A stretch of 64,000 nt of DNA from Oscarella lobularis (taxonomy: Eukaryota; Porifera; Homoscleromorpha; Homosclerophorida; Oscarellidae): assembly GCF_947507565.1 (NCBI RefSeq), contig NC_089192.1:868001-932000 (forward strand), written 5' to 3'. Within the stretch, counting starts at the first letter, position 1. The number at the start of each line of letters is the position of its first letter. The position numbers and the translations under genes are program-made. Below are positions 19,579 through 28,243 of this stretch, one piece after another. A model generated the notes under the pieces. That model was not told where the DNA came from, ran no database searches, and worked only from the letters and a program-made list of their open reading frames with translations.

Positions 19579-21492
19579 ATGGCTCTTTTATTTTCTCGCC
19601 GAATGGCCTTGAATCGTCAGTTTCACTGGTCTCGAGTAGTTTCGGCCCTGAAAAACATTACCGATTCGAGAAACGACGGTGAGGCCCCTTCGCCGGTGCT
19701 CAACGCGCTGAGGTCGACCGTCGGCCCCACGGAGCATCCCATGCGTCTGGGCCTGTCGCGAAGCGATCCCTTAGCACCGCGATCGCGCAAACAGGCCGAC
19801 GAATTCAAGCTCGCAATGGAAGCGGGCAAGAAAGCGGCCGAATACGTCGTTTCGCGTTGGCCGCGCCTGATGCGCGACATCGGACCGAAAGAGGCGACGA
19901 CGAGACGTCGAAAATTCAAAGGCGCGAACGAGGAGACGCTTCGATACATGATCGAAACGCGAAAGACAGGACGCGCGTTAAAAATGCTGCGAAAACTCGA
20001 GGCGAACGGCGTCGAAGTATCGCTCGACGCCCAAAACGAGATGCTCGACCTTCTCGCCTACTACGGCCTGGGAAATCCTCGCCCGACGTCGAAGAACGCG
20101 ATAGAAAAAGAAGCGGAAATCGAGTCGGAATCCCCGGACGACTTCGACGATCCCTCGCGTTCGTCATCCAAGTCGCGACGCGATTGGAACGTCGATAATC
20201 ACGCGGAAAAGTTCTTCGCTGCGATGACTGAACGCGACGCCGGTTCGTACGAGGCGATGATTGGCGGCACGGTTCGCTATGGCAACGCCGAGCGCGCGTT
20301 CGCCTTCTACGACGAAATGCGTTCCAAAGGCATGCAGCCGGGAATTCTGACGTATAACAGTCTCCTAGCGTGCGTCGGTGACGTCAAATCGAATCCCATT
20401 GAAAGATGGAATGCGGCCGAGTCGCTTCTAAATCAGATGGCCGATCAGGAAGCCCCGGTCAAACCGAATACAGAGACTCTTACGATATTGATGCGTCTAT
20501 GTAATCGACTGCGTGGAGATCGCGCTGAGTGCGTGCTTCGAACGATGAGAGAGCTGACTGCTATTGGAGTGAAGCCGAGCCTAACGTCGTACAAGGCTCT
20601 CCTTCGATCGTCCATGGCAACCAAACGTCCAGGAATTCTCTACGCCATCGTCGAACACCTCGAACGCGATCCGAGTCCCGTTGAACGCGTCGTCGAGGAA
20701 GCGGATGGGGAATTTTTCAGCTTGGCAATGAGTGCCGCTCGTCTGCTCGAGAGCGGGCCGCTCGCCGAACGACTCTACGCTCTCGCCGCTTCGCACAATT
20801 GGAAGCCGATGGGCAATCCGTCCGAATTTCTCTCCCACTTTCTCATCACCGTGTCGCACTACGGCGATCTCGACGCGGCGATGCGCTACTATCGCGAGTG
20901 CGTGCCGCGCGTCTTCATACCGCTCCAGTTCGTCTACGTCGCTCTATTGCGCGCCTGTCGCGATCATCGACGCGCCACTCGCCACGCGATGAATCTGTGG
21001 GGAGACATTCAGTCGTTCAGCGTGCGCGTCGGCGCGAAAACGCAGCTCTACGATCGCGCCATCAGCGCGCTGTGGTCCACGGATAGGAGCGTGGCGCGAG
21101 GCGACGTGTTGGAGTGCGCCGAGGAGATTCTCGTTGCCATGCGAAGTGGCGGCCACGCGCCGGATGCTTATACGCTTGGGCAGGTCGTGTCGCTTTGCTG
21201 TGCGGTGAGATCGCTCGACGAGGCGTGGGACGTCGTGGAGGAGTGTCGGAGGCGCGGGGAGGCGGTCGGATATCGGGGGATTGTGACGCTGTTGGAGAAG
21301 AGCGTCGAAGTTCGACGAGGGGATGCGGTGACGAAGGCGTTGAGGTTTATGGTGGAGAACGGGATGACGACGTCGACGGGGTACTTGGACGTCATCGAGA
21401 GGGAGGTGGAGGACATGGGAGACGAGATTGGGACGATTCGCGAGCAGATGGCGGGGATGAGACGGAAAAGAGAATCAAGGAAAACCCAATGA
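19579..21492 (+). CDS. PTCD3: PTCD3 / mitochondrial ribosomal protein mS39 (PPR protein)
   Basis: A single exon. The frame is open upstream to 19468, but the ATG at 19579 (MALLFSRRMALNRQFHW) begins an Arg-rich, acid-poor stretch fit for a mitochondrial targeting peptide and is preferred, giving 637 residues. Pentatricopeptide-type helices include DAGSYEAMIGGTVRYGN, FAFYDEMRSKGMQPGILTYN, PNTETLTILMRLCNRL and AIGVKPSLTSYKALL. The order of segments (AEKFFAAM, AMIGG, ALLxxxxVKPN, AIGxKPSLTSY, DGEFFSLAMSAARLL, AASHNWKPMG) follows human PTCD3. PTCD3 is part of the mitochondrial small ribosomal subunit and is needed for mitochondrial translation. The C-terminal 100 residues become purine-rich and charged (GEIGTIREQMAGMRRK-like). 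It converges with the eEF1D gene, with only about 48 bases between stop codons. Confidence 0.85.
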   Translation: MALLFSRRMALNRQFHWSRVVSALKNITDSRNDGEAPSPVLNALRSTVGPTEHPMRLGLSRSDPLAPRSRKQADEFKLAMEAGKKAAEYVVSRWPRLMRDIGPKEATTRRRKFKGANEETLRYMIETRKTGRALKMLRKLEANGVEVSLDAQNEMLDLLAYYGLGNPRPTSKNAIEKEAEIESESPDDFDDPSRSSSKSRRDWNVDNHAEKFFAAMTERDAGSYEAMIGGTVRYGNAERAFAFYDEMRSKGMQPGILTYNSLLACVGDVKSNPIERWNAAESLLNQMADQEAPVKPNTETLTILMRLCNRLRGDRAECVLRTMRELTAIGVKPSLTSYKALLRSSMATKRPGILYAIVEHLERDPSPVERVVEEADGEFFSLAMSAARLLESGPLAERLYALAASHNWKPMGNPSEFLSHFLITVSHYGDLDAAMRYYRECVPRVFIPLQFVYVALLRACRDHRRATRHAMNLWGDIQSFSVRVGAKTQLYDRAISALWSTDRSVARGDVLECAEEILVAMRSGGHAPDAYTLGQVVSLCCAVRSLDEAWDVVEECRRRGEAVGYRGIVTLLEKSVEVRRGDAVTKALRFMVENGMTTSTGYLDVIEREVEDMGDEIGTIREQMAGMRRKRESRKTQ

Positions 21493-21539
21493 ACATTCTT
21501 TTCGCACTCGTGTTGACTGTAGAGAGTCTAATGTTAGAC

Positions 21540-22824
21540 TTAGAGTTTGTTGAATGCAGCAACATCGACGCTTTGAACCTAGTGCGGGTATTCAGGGGGG
21601 TCTAAATTGTGCATAAGGTTATTTCTCTTACGTGGTCTTCAAATTTCGTCGTGATGTCTTCGGACAGATCTTCGATGCTGACTTTCTCGTCGACGACGAC
21701 GCAGCTAATCTGGAGTTTGTTGATGCCGTATCCAACTGGTACGAGCTTGGCTAATAAGAGAAACAGAGAGTGATCAGTGGAGTACATATGTAGATTGCAG
21801 TAGAACGTTTATACATGTGCGTTGCTCTTTCGATTAGGTTCTACTACTGTACATGATAACTTACCTGCACCCCAGACGAGACCGTCCATTTCTATAGAGC
21901 GCACCAGGCGTTCCATTTCCTTCATGTCTGGAGACAATGACTTCAACTCTGCCTGTACACTTTATCTCACTTTACGTACCAGTTTCATCATCCCACTACA
22001 AAATACACATCCTCTTATTATATAACGGCATAAAAGTACTCTCTATGGAACTTACTGGTTTGACGAAAAGGATCACGCTTGATTTAGCAACGATAGCGGG
22101 CTCTATAAGAAACGATCTACTTACTACACACTGTCAATACAACGACTCGCTTTTGCTCTTCTTTTCCTGATAGGCTTTCGCGCGCTCAGCCCTTCTGGCC
22201 TCGGCCTCCTCCTCGTCCTCCTCGTCCTAAAGGAGCACCAAACATCATCCTCAACGCCGCAAGGAAATAAAAAGCCTACGTCTGATCCAAACAAATCAAC
22301 ATCGTCGTCGTCGTCGTCATCATCATCATCTGCGTCATCCTTCTTAGCATCTCCTTCTAAGAACTCCCAATCAATACAAATATTTACTACTGAATTTAAG
22401 TTCACTTTGAAGACTATTGACTTGACTCTGGAGAGTCTTGACTGTCTTTTCCAGCTGGGAATTACCTAAGGATACAGAACAAAGAGTCCAGTATTCCCCA
22501 TACATACGATTTCCTATATAAATCTTACGTTGTTTCAACTCTCTGTTTTCCTTCTCCAACTGAGCTATTCTGTCGACTGCGGCTTGTAAATCGCCTCGAA
22601 GAGCTGGCGGCGCGTCTGTCGAGTCGTCTCCGACAACGATTTCTTTACCCTGGCAGTTCGTTTCCGTAGTAACGCGTCTCGAGATCGTTTCTGAAGGAAT
22701 TTACCACGACGACGAGGCCTTTGTGCGCCTGGGCGATTCTCTCCTGTTCTCTAGCTTCGACCTGTTCGTATTGGCGTTGCTGGAGCCACACAAACTCCGC
22801 GGAATCGAGTTCTATTGGGTTCAT
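21540..22824 (-). CDS. EEF1D: Elongation factor 1-delta-like guanine nucleotide exchange factor
   Basis: Minus-strand gene starting at ATG 22824 ([16 protein letters not shown]; exon 1 is 22705-22824). Next comes a leucine-zipper segment ([17 protein letters not shown], then [17 protein letters not shown]), then an acidic hinge with about ten Asp (codon run 22301-22330) leading into VDLFGSD. The C-terminal exchange domain includes [17 protein letters not shown] and ITTKFEDH. A small last exon ([12 protein letters not shown], stop at 21542-21540) is reached by a GTAAGA..CACTAG intron, and restores the family's usual end. eEF1D loads GTP onto eEF1A during translation. The leucine zipper and its position before the acidic DLFGSD motif point to eEF1D rather than eEF1B. 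Downstream of UQCC2 on the same strand. Confidence 0.88.
22301..22330. repeat. GTC/ATC triplet run coding poly-aspartate
   Basis: Ten tandem triplets (five GTC, then ATC) on the plus strand encode the Asp run of the eEF1D acidic hinge on the minus strand. Triplet tracts of this kind often vary in length between individuals. Confidence 0.7.
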
Positions 22825-22950
22825 TCTTTCTCTTCCACGTGGTCTGAAGAGCCTAGCGCACGTTCATTAGGGAGGAATGTTTGGAGGAAATAACTTCATT
22901 TTGACGCAACTATAGTAGTATCGCTTCTTTTCATAAATCAGCTAAAATTT

Positions 22951-23420
22951 TCAATTGAAGAAAGACGAACGTTTTCTTCCTAAAATTCTGTCCCACAGGG
23001 ATCTCTTCATCAGTTTCGCTTTCACGTCGTCTGTAATTACAGATTTTTCTCCGACTGAGGTGATTCCACTAAAGGACGTTGAATTGCTCTGAGGAAACTA
23101 ATAAAGCAGGACTATTTAGTTCGACGTTTTCAAGATTTCTTAGCTGCAACACCTTTTTCTTAAAATAATCAGTGCGTATCATGTGTAAAGATTCGGTTTG
23201 CTCTTTGCAGTGGAGTATGTTCTACACGTACAGAGAGAGATTCTACAAAGTGTCGAGAACGAAAGCTCCTTACGCTGCAGTCCTCGGTTTTCAGATTGCC
23301 TACTCTACGTTGAATGTAAAGACCTAAATCGTTTTTTCCCTTTCCAGCGTCGATTGGCCACTTCTCGGCCAGCAAGCGTAAACGGCGACTTGCCATTAAT
23401 TCCTTTAGCGTGCGTTGCAT
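22951..23420 (-). CDS. UQCC2: UQCC2-like complex III assembly factor
   Basis: The first exon begins at ATG 23420 or, more in line with the family, at the in-frame ATG 23396 (MASRRLRLLAEKWPIDAGKG). It contains NDLGLYIQRRVGNL, matching the N-terminal signature of UQCC2 (a W-P-x-D then DLGxYLRQRV). The last exon, entered near 23055, gives ITDDVKAKLMKRSLWDRILG and a basic tail with stop at 22953-22951, matching the KSLW..L end of the family. The middle exon or exons (23110-23270) were not resolved with confidence. UQCC2 works in the mitochondrial matrix with UQCC1 to stabilise new cytochrome b. It is one of several mitochondrial genes in this part of the window. Confidence 0.7.
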
Positions 23421-23464
23421 GGTAGCTGTAAAACATTACAGGGAAAACATTATTATTGAAAAAT

Positions 23465-23880
23465 ACTAAGTGTTTTCAACTCGTTGCGCGCGGGCGACGC
23501 TTGCGGTTCAGGCGCACGGAACGCCACTCGCGCATAAAAAGTTACAGTGTAGCGATGGCGGGAACGCCCACTTTTGAGGGGCAAGTGTCTCTAACTCGTT
23601 GCGCGCGAGCGGCGCTTGCGGTTCAGGCGCATGGAACGCTACTCGCGCAGTGTAGCGATGGCGGGAACGCCCACTTTCGAGGCAAGTGTCTTCAATTCGT
23701 TTCGCGCGAGCGACGCTTGGTTCAGGCGCATGGAACGCCACTCGTGCATAATAATGACGTAGTCAAAGATAGAATTTTTTTCAACCTGCCATTAGCACGC
23801 TTTTATTATGCACTAGACACGTTTCGTCCGCCTGAACCGCAAGCGCCGCTTGCGCGCAGCGAGTTACAGACACTGGTCGG
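23465..23880. repeat. GC-rich tandem and inverted (foldback) repeat
   Basis: About 100-120-base units recur in direct order near 23470, 23590 and 23690. Each carries CTCGTTGCGCGCG, GCGGTTCAGGCGCA, GGAACGC.ACTCG and (first two units) GCGATGGCGGGAACGCCCAC. An inverted partial copy at about 23825-23870 (CGCCTGAACCGCAAGC, then CGCGCAGCGAGTTACAGACA) can pair with any of them. Nothing else is seen between UQCC2 and the first DSL gene. The frame open at 23456-23962 is made of the repeat itself and is not considered a gene. Confidence 0.75.
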
Positions 23881-24059
23881 ACAAAAAATGGTCGTTAATT
23901 CCGTAACTGCAAATTCACATTTTTTCAAACTAGCGATCTTGTTTTCTCAGGCTATTAATTAATATCATTTACAATTTTTTGATCAGCTCTTTATTAAAAC
24001 GTGTTCAGTTAAACACTACGTAGCCTATTGCCGCCTTAGTTTCATTGGCTAAATGAACC

Positions 24060-26000
24060 TCATGAGATGGATTCGTACTGATGATCGTCTTGAGGCAAAC
24101 TAAAACCATATGCCGGCGATTCAACCAGTCCAATCACATTCCGATTTGAATTGTTTGCTTCAACCTCCGGATTACGTTCGTTGGACTGATTAGAATGACG
24201 TCTTTTCACCACAACGATGCCAAAAACAATAGCAATCACGCAAATTATCACGACGACTCCTAAATCGTAATAAATAATTAATATAGTAAATAATAATATT
24301 CTACACTGACAGACCAATGACGGCGGCGACCACTACCGTAGTTCTGCTTATTCCCTCAGTCACGCCGGAGTCTAATAAGATACCGTTAAAAAGACGCGAT
24401 TGTATAACCCGTTTGGAAGTTTTGCTACGAATGGGCTCGGTAAGGTCAACGTAATCAGGTATGTACCTGATTCGCATCGTTTTCCGCTGAATCCTGTAGC
24501 GCATAGACACGTGAATGTATTGACCGCCTGTACGCACGTTCCTCCGTTCTGACACGGCGACGATATGCACTCGTCTATTTCGACCTCACAGTGTAGGCTC
24601 GTGAATCCCGGTTGACACGAGCACGTGTAGCCGTTAAAACGATCCTCGCACGTGGCTCCGTTTTTGCACGGCGACGGGTCACATCCGTTGACTTTGAGCT
24701 CACATTCTGCACCCGTGTAGCCATGAATACAGCTGCACAAATACCTGTTATTTCCAGTTGTGCAAGTTCCATTGTGTCGGCACGGAATTGACGCGCACTC
24801 GTCAATATGATCTGAAAGTTTCGTGGTCAAACTATTTGATGAATAATTATTATAGCAAACGTCTTACCTATATTACATGTGGCTCCAGTGTAACCTGGTA
24901 AGCAGGAGCACGCGAAATCATTTACTTTGTCAGTACACGTTCCGTTGTGCGTGCAGGGATTGCTAGCACACTCATCAGTATCTAGATAAAAGAAACTATT
25001 TTCTGGAAGGAAAGATTTATGAACTGGGTAAACCTGCTTCGCACAAACGTCCAGTGAAACCCATTACGCAAATGCAATCGTATCCCAGTAGCCTGTCAAC
25101 GCACGCTGCACCATTTTGGCAAGAATTAGATGCACATTCGTCGATTTCTACAGTCAATAATATATCATTCAAAAGCATTCCTACAATTTGCGATTTAACG
25201 TACGTTTGGTGCAGTTGGTGTTTGGATCTTCGTAACCGCTTTGGCACAATTTGTGTCCCAGTGAGTCACAGGTGTAATGACCAGACGAATCGTTTGTGGG
25301 CACACAGTAATTCGAACAATTGTCAAAGTAATTGGGTAGACATTGGACTTTCCATTCTAATACCAATATCAGATGAGTGAGGCTACTGGCCAACGCCACA
25401 GTAAGAGTCTCTCTCTTCCAAACGGATCCCAAAGTAGCAGGATTTTGATCGAGGTAAATAGAAGTTATGAGGTCATCAGTAGCTGAGCCATCATTCATTG
25501 CGGTAATGTCCAATCTGAAATTTCCCTGGTAAAAAATTTCTACAGTACATTTAGGAAGAAGATTGGTTCAAATCGGTAGTACGGGCCATCGTCCAGTGAA
25601 CTTAAAGTCGGTGGGGTTGCTCACGCCGTTGCCCAGCGAAGACAAGAAATTGTAATGTGTAATGCCGAAGCCGTTGGGTGTTTGAAATGTACTAGTTGTG
25701 AGGGGATTGGTGCAGGCATTTGCATCGCCGTACGGTTTGTGGCAAAGCAGGAGGTAATTGTTGCAAGATTTATCACAACCGGTGGGAGGAAACGAGGAAG
25801 GACTGCAACACGCTCCCGACTGAATCTTCTTGGCTGCGTCTGAGTATGATATCAGTTTGACTTGTAGATTGCCGTCAGCGAAAACCTTAACATTTGTTCA
25901 GACGTTAATTAAGGTTAAACTCATCAATGTAGGTGAGTACCTGCGTCGTCGACGTTTGAAGAAGAGCTATAACAGCAACTGCCAGAACCTGCTCAACCAT
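24060..26000 (-). CDS. Notch-ligand-like (DSL) membrane protein A
   Basis: Minus strand, ATG 26000 (signal peptide [20 protein letters not shown] in its own exon). An MNNL-type exon (about 25575-25880) holds GACC, GCDKSC, LLCH and FTGRWPVLP. The DSL exon (about 25205-25530) contains C-x-PNYFDNC, [21 protein letters not shown] and GYEDPNTNC, the Cys/Trp-Gly pattern of Delta/Serrate/Lag-2 ligands. Five EGF repeats follow: one each in exons near 25040-25160 and 24870-24985, three in 24485-24815. A transmembrane segment comes next ([17 protein letters not shown]), then a short tail ending [13 protein letters not shown] with stop at 24060. It would be a cell-surface ligand for Notch. It is a shortened relative of gene B: its fourth EGF looks like a hybrid of B repeats 15 and 17. 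Notch-ligand identity follows from domain order; activity is inferred. Confidence 0.82.
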
Positions 26001-26010
26001 ACTGGTCAAG

Positions 26011-26025
26011 TTCACGTGAGATCTC
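26011..26025. promoter_or_regulatory. Conserved E-box plus GAGATCTC just upstream of gene A
   Basis: TTCACGTGAGATCTCGT lies about 10 bases before the gene A start. The same word lies before gene B (32402-32418), and a variant TCACGTGATCT lies before gene D near 41021. CACGTG is a bHLH-type E-box and GAGATCTC is palindromic. It is probably retained from the duplication and may be regulatory. Confidence 0.4.
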
Positions 26026-26054
26026 GTCACCTGGTGTGCACGAATTTAGAATTC

Positions 26055-26165
26055 AAGTTCATACTGAACATATTCGTAGGTTGGCGCAGCATGCATACAC
26101 GTTTTCAGACAGATGATAAGCAGGAGACTCTGTCATTTTCAACTGCTCGTTACTTTTCTTGACTT
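26055..26165 (-). pseudogene. Relic of the cytoplasmic tail of a gene C-like DSL protein
   Basis: On the minus strand this stretch reads SNEQLKMTESPAYHLSENVY, close to the gene C tail [19 protein letters not shown], then loses the frame of the SPTYDYI end. It lies just upstream of gene A in the same place as the gene C tail lies upstream of gene B. No transmembrane or EGF sequence remains beyond about 26165. This is the stump of a lost neighbour gene from the duplicated A/B unit. Confidence 0.6.
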
Positions 26166-28243
26166 TTTAATCATCCACGAGGCCAGAAAACGCCTTTTGC
26201 AATATTCTTTTTCGCTCTCTCGCTACTAAAGACGCCTAGTGTAGAAAATGAGCCTCGGGAGAAAGGAATCTTAGGAAAAGTAAAGATGGCGGACCCTTGC
26301 TGTGACAAAATACGCGTTTCGCATGGGCAAGTGGGTTGCAACGGCAGCAATCCTGCCCGAGTGACTTTTTCAGTTCTTTCTTCGTTCTTTAGAAGGTTAG
26401 AAAACGAGCTGAAGTCGCTATAAGTCGCCGATAACGATCGGAGGTCTGCCATGAGGCAACTTCGGAACTGAAAACTGCCTTGTGCGGCTCGGTAAGGACA
26501 TCGGCAAAGAGGACGAAGAGCTGCGGCGGGTACAGGGCGCGTCCTTCAGCAGTTTTTCGCCGTCGAATCGCCGATCTTGAACGAAGCGAAAGCGCGCTAA
26601 CGAACTTTGCGCGCGTGCAAAAAATGAGCGGGGAAAGTAAGAGAAAGACGTAACTAAAAGGTCGTCCTTTAGTTGGACCACGTTCCTTCCGCCATCTTGT
26701 CTCGATGCAAAAGCGCGAAATCTTGCATCATATCATTGCCAAAAATAGATTTGCTGACCAATCATTAGTCAAACCGGTATTCAAAACCGGTTTACAAATT
26801 CACGCCTATTAGGCGGAACAAATCAGAGCGCTGGATGAGCCCCACGTGACCCCAACGGACGAATGAGCGCGCTGGGCGGAGCTACGCTGTTCAAAAGCAA
26901 CGTGCACACCGATTTTCCTTCAGTTGCGGCTGAGGGTGGATGTTTCGCGGTTCGCTGCGTCTCGTCCTTGAACGGACCGGCTCGGGGGAAGGCAAAAGGC
27001 AAGACTGGATTGGCGGATCAGCGTGGCCCACGGATAATCCGTGCCGGAGCCCGTAGGCAGGGCGAAGGGGGGCTTCGGCCTCGGTACGCGCACTGGGCGA
27101 AACGATCGCTTAGGTCTTATTGTTGCTAACAAGCACGAACCGCGCTAGGCTCGAGCGGTTACGGCTTGGAGGGGGTGTTCATTATGGCCTGGTTGCCGGC
27201 ACTTGTCTCACCCGATAGCACGATTAGACCGAGGATGATCCGGCTCAGGTGAAGTCATTTCGGCATTGCACTGTCTTTCTTGTCGGCCTCTACAAACAGT
27301 GGTCGGCCGTTCTCCAACCCAGAAGCCCTGGTTCTTAGCCTTGTGCTTACCAATGTGGTCAGGTATCGTCGCGCCGGGGGACTCGGTATTAGGGGCCGAC
27401 TACTCGTCCAGGCGGATACTGATTGGGGGGGCCGAGGAAGTCGCAACTCGCCCGAAACTTTTTGGAAGGGAGTCATCGCTTTGCGAAGACTTCCCTGGGC
27501 TACGAAGCGTCCGAACCTCCACGCGGTGTAGCCTGGATAACGCTAATACGGACGCAACAAAAAGGTACGTACAACGATTATTTGGCAGAGACTAATTTTC
27601 TCTTTTTCTTAGGCGGAAACGCGGCAAGAGAGGCTTAGGAGACGAAAGGCCAATAAACCGGACATCGAACGAGGATTTTGCATGTTTTTGAACGAGTGCA
27701 TGCCACGTTTTCTTTGTATAAAATAAATTTAGGTAAGACTCGTTACGATCGAGTGACGTAGATTTAGTCACCAAACGCTCATGCATGCGATTATGAGTCA
27801 TCGTGACTCATTGCTGGCGTTACACCCCATCGCGAATCGTTCACAAGTCGTAATATTCTGCTTTGGGAATCAGACTGACGGCGAGAGGAAACCGCGACGT
27901 CTTCATGGCTGCCGAACTGCACGGAGATCCGCCGCCTACGGGGTGCCTGTGCGAGTCTACAGCATGGAATACTGCCTTTTCGCTCACGTCAGCTTCGCTA
28001 GCTAAACCTAAGAATTCTCTTCGCACGAGCGCGTTTTTATAGAAAGTTTGCGTGAAGGGGGTCCCCTTTGACGTCATCAACTGCAATCTGAAGAGAAAAC
28101 CGAAGTTTCTGAAGTTTGATGATTCAATAATGAACCTAACTGAGAGAATGATTTTGCAACTGCGGAGTAGTACAGAGATGAAACGTAGTAAAAACGTATG
28201 AGCTCAAAAGTAACCGTCTAAGCCAGGGCCAAGCTAAAAGCTC
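26166..28243. other. Gap between DSL genes A and B, unassigned, partly GC-rich
   Basis: About 2.1 kb without a gene I can name. 26170-26680 has two open minus frames of about 90 residues with no recognised motif. From 26860 to 27540 the composition becomes GC-rich, with open frames on both strands and no known domain. A possible plus-strand splice (AAAAAG/GTACGT near 27561 to TTCTTAG near 27612) would join DNANTDATKR to a basic short end, but no protein family is recognised. AATAAA-type words occur near 27720. It could be an untranslated or non-coding transcript, a decayed mobile element, or a lineage-specific gene. Confidence 0.3.

Noticed and set aside
23456-23962. Open frame of 168 residues upstream of UQCC2
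   Set aside because: It is made of GC-rich tandem repeat units without stops and carries no recognisable domain.
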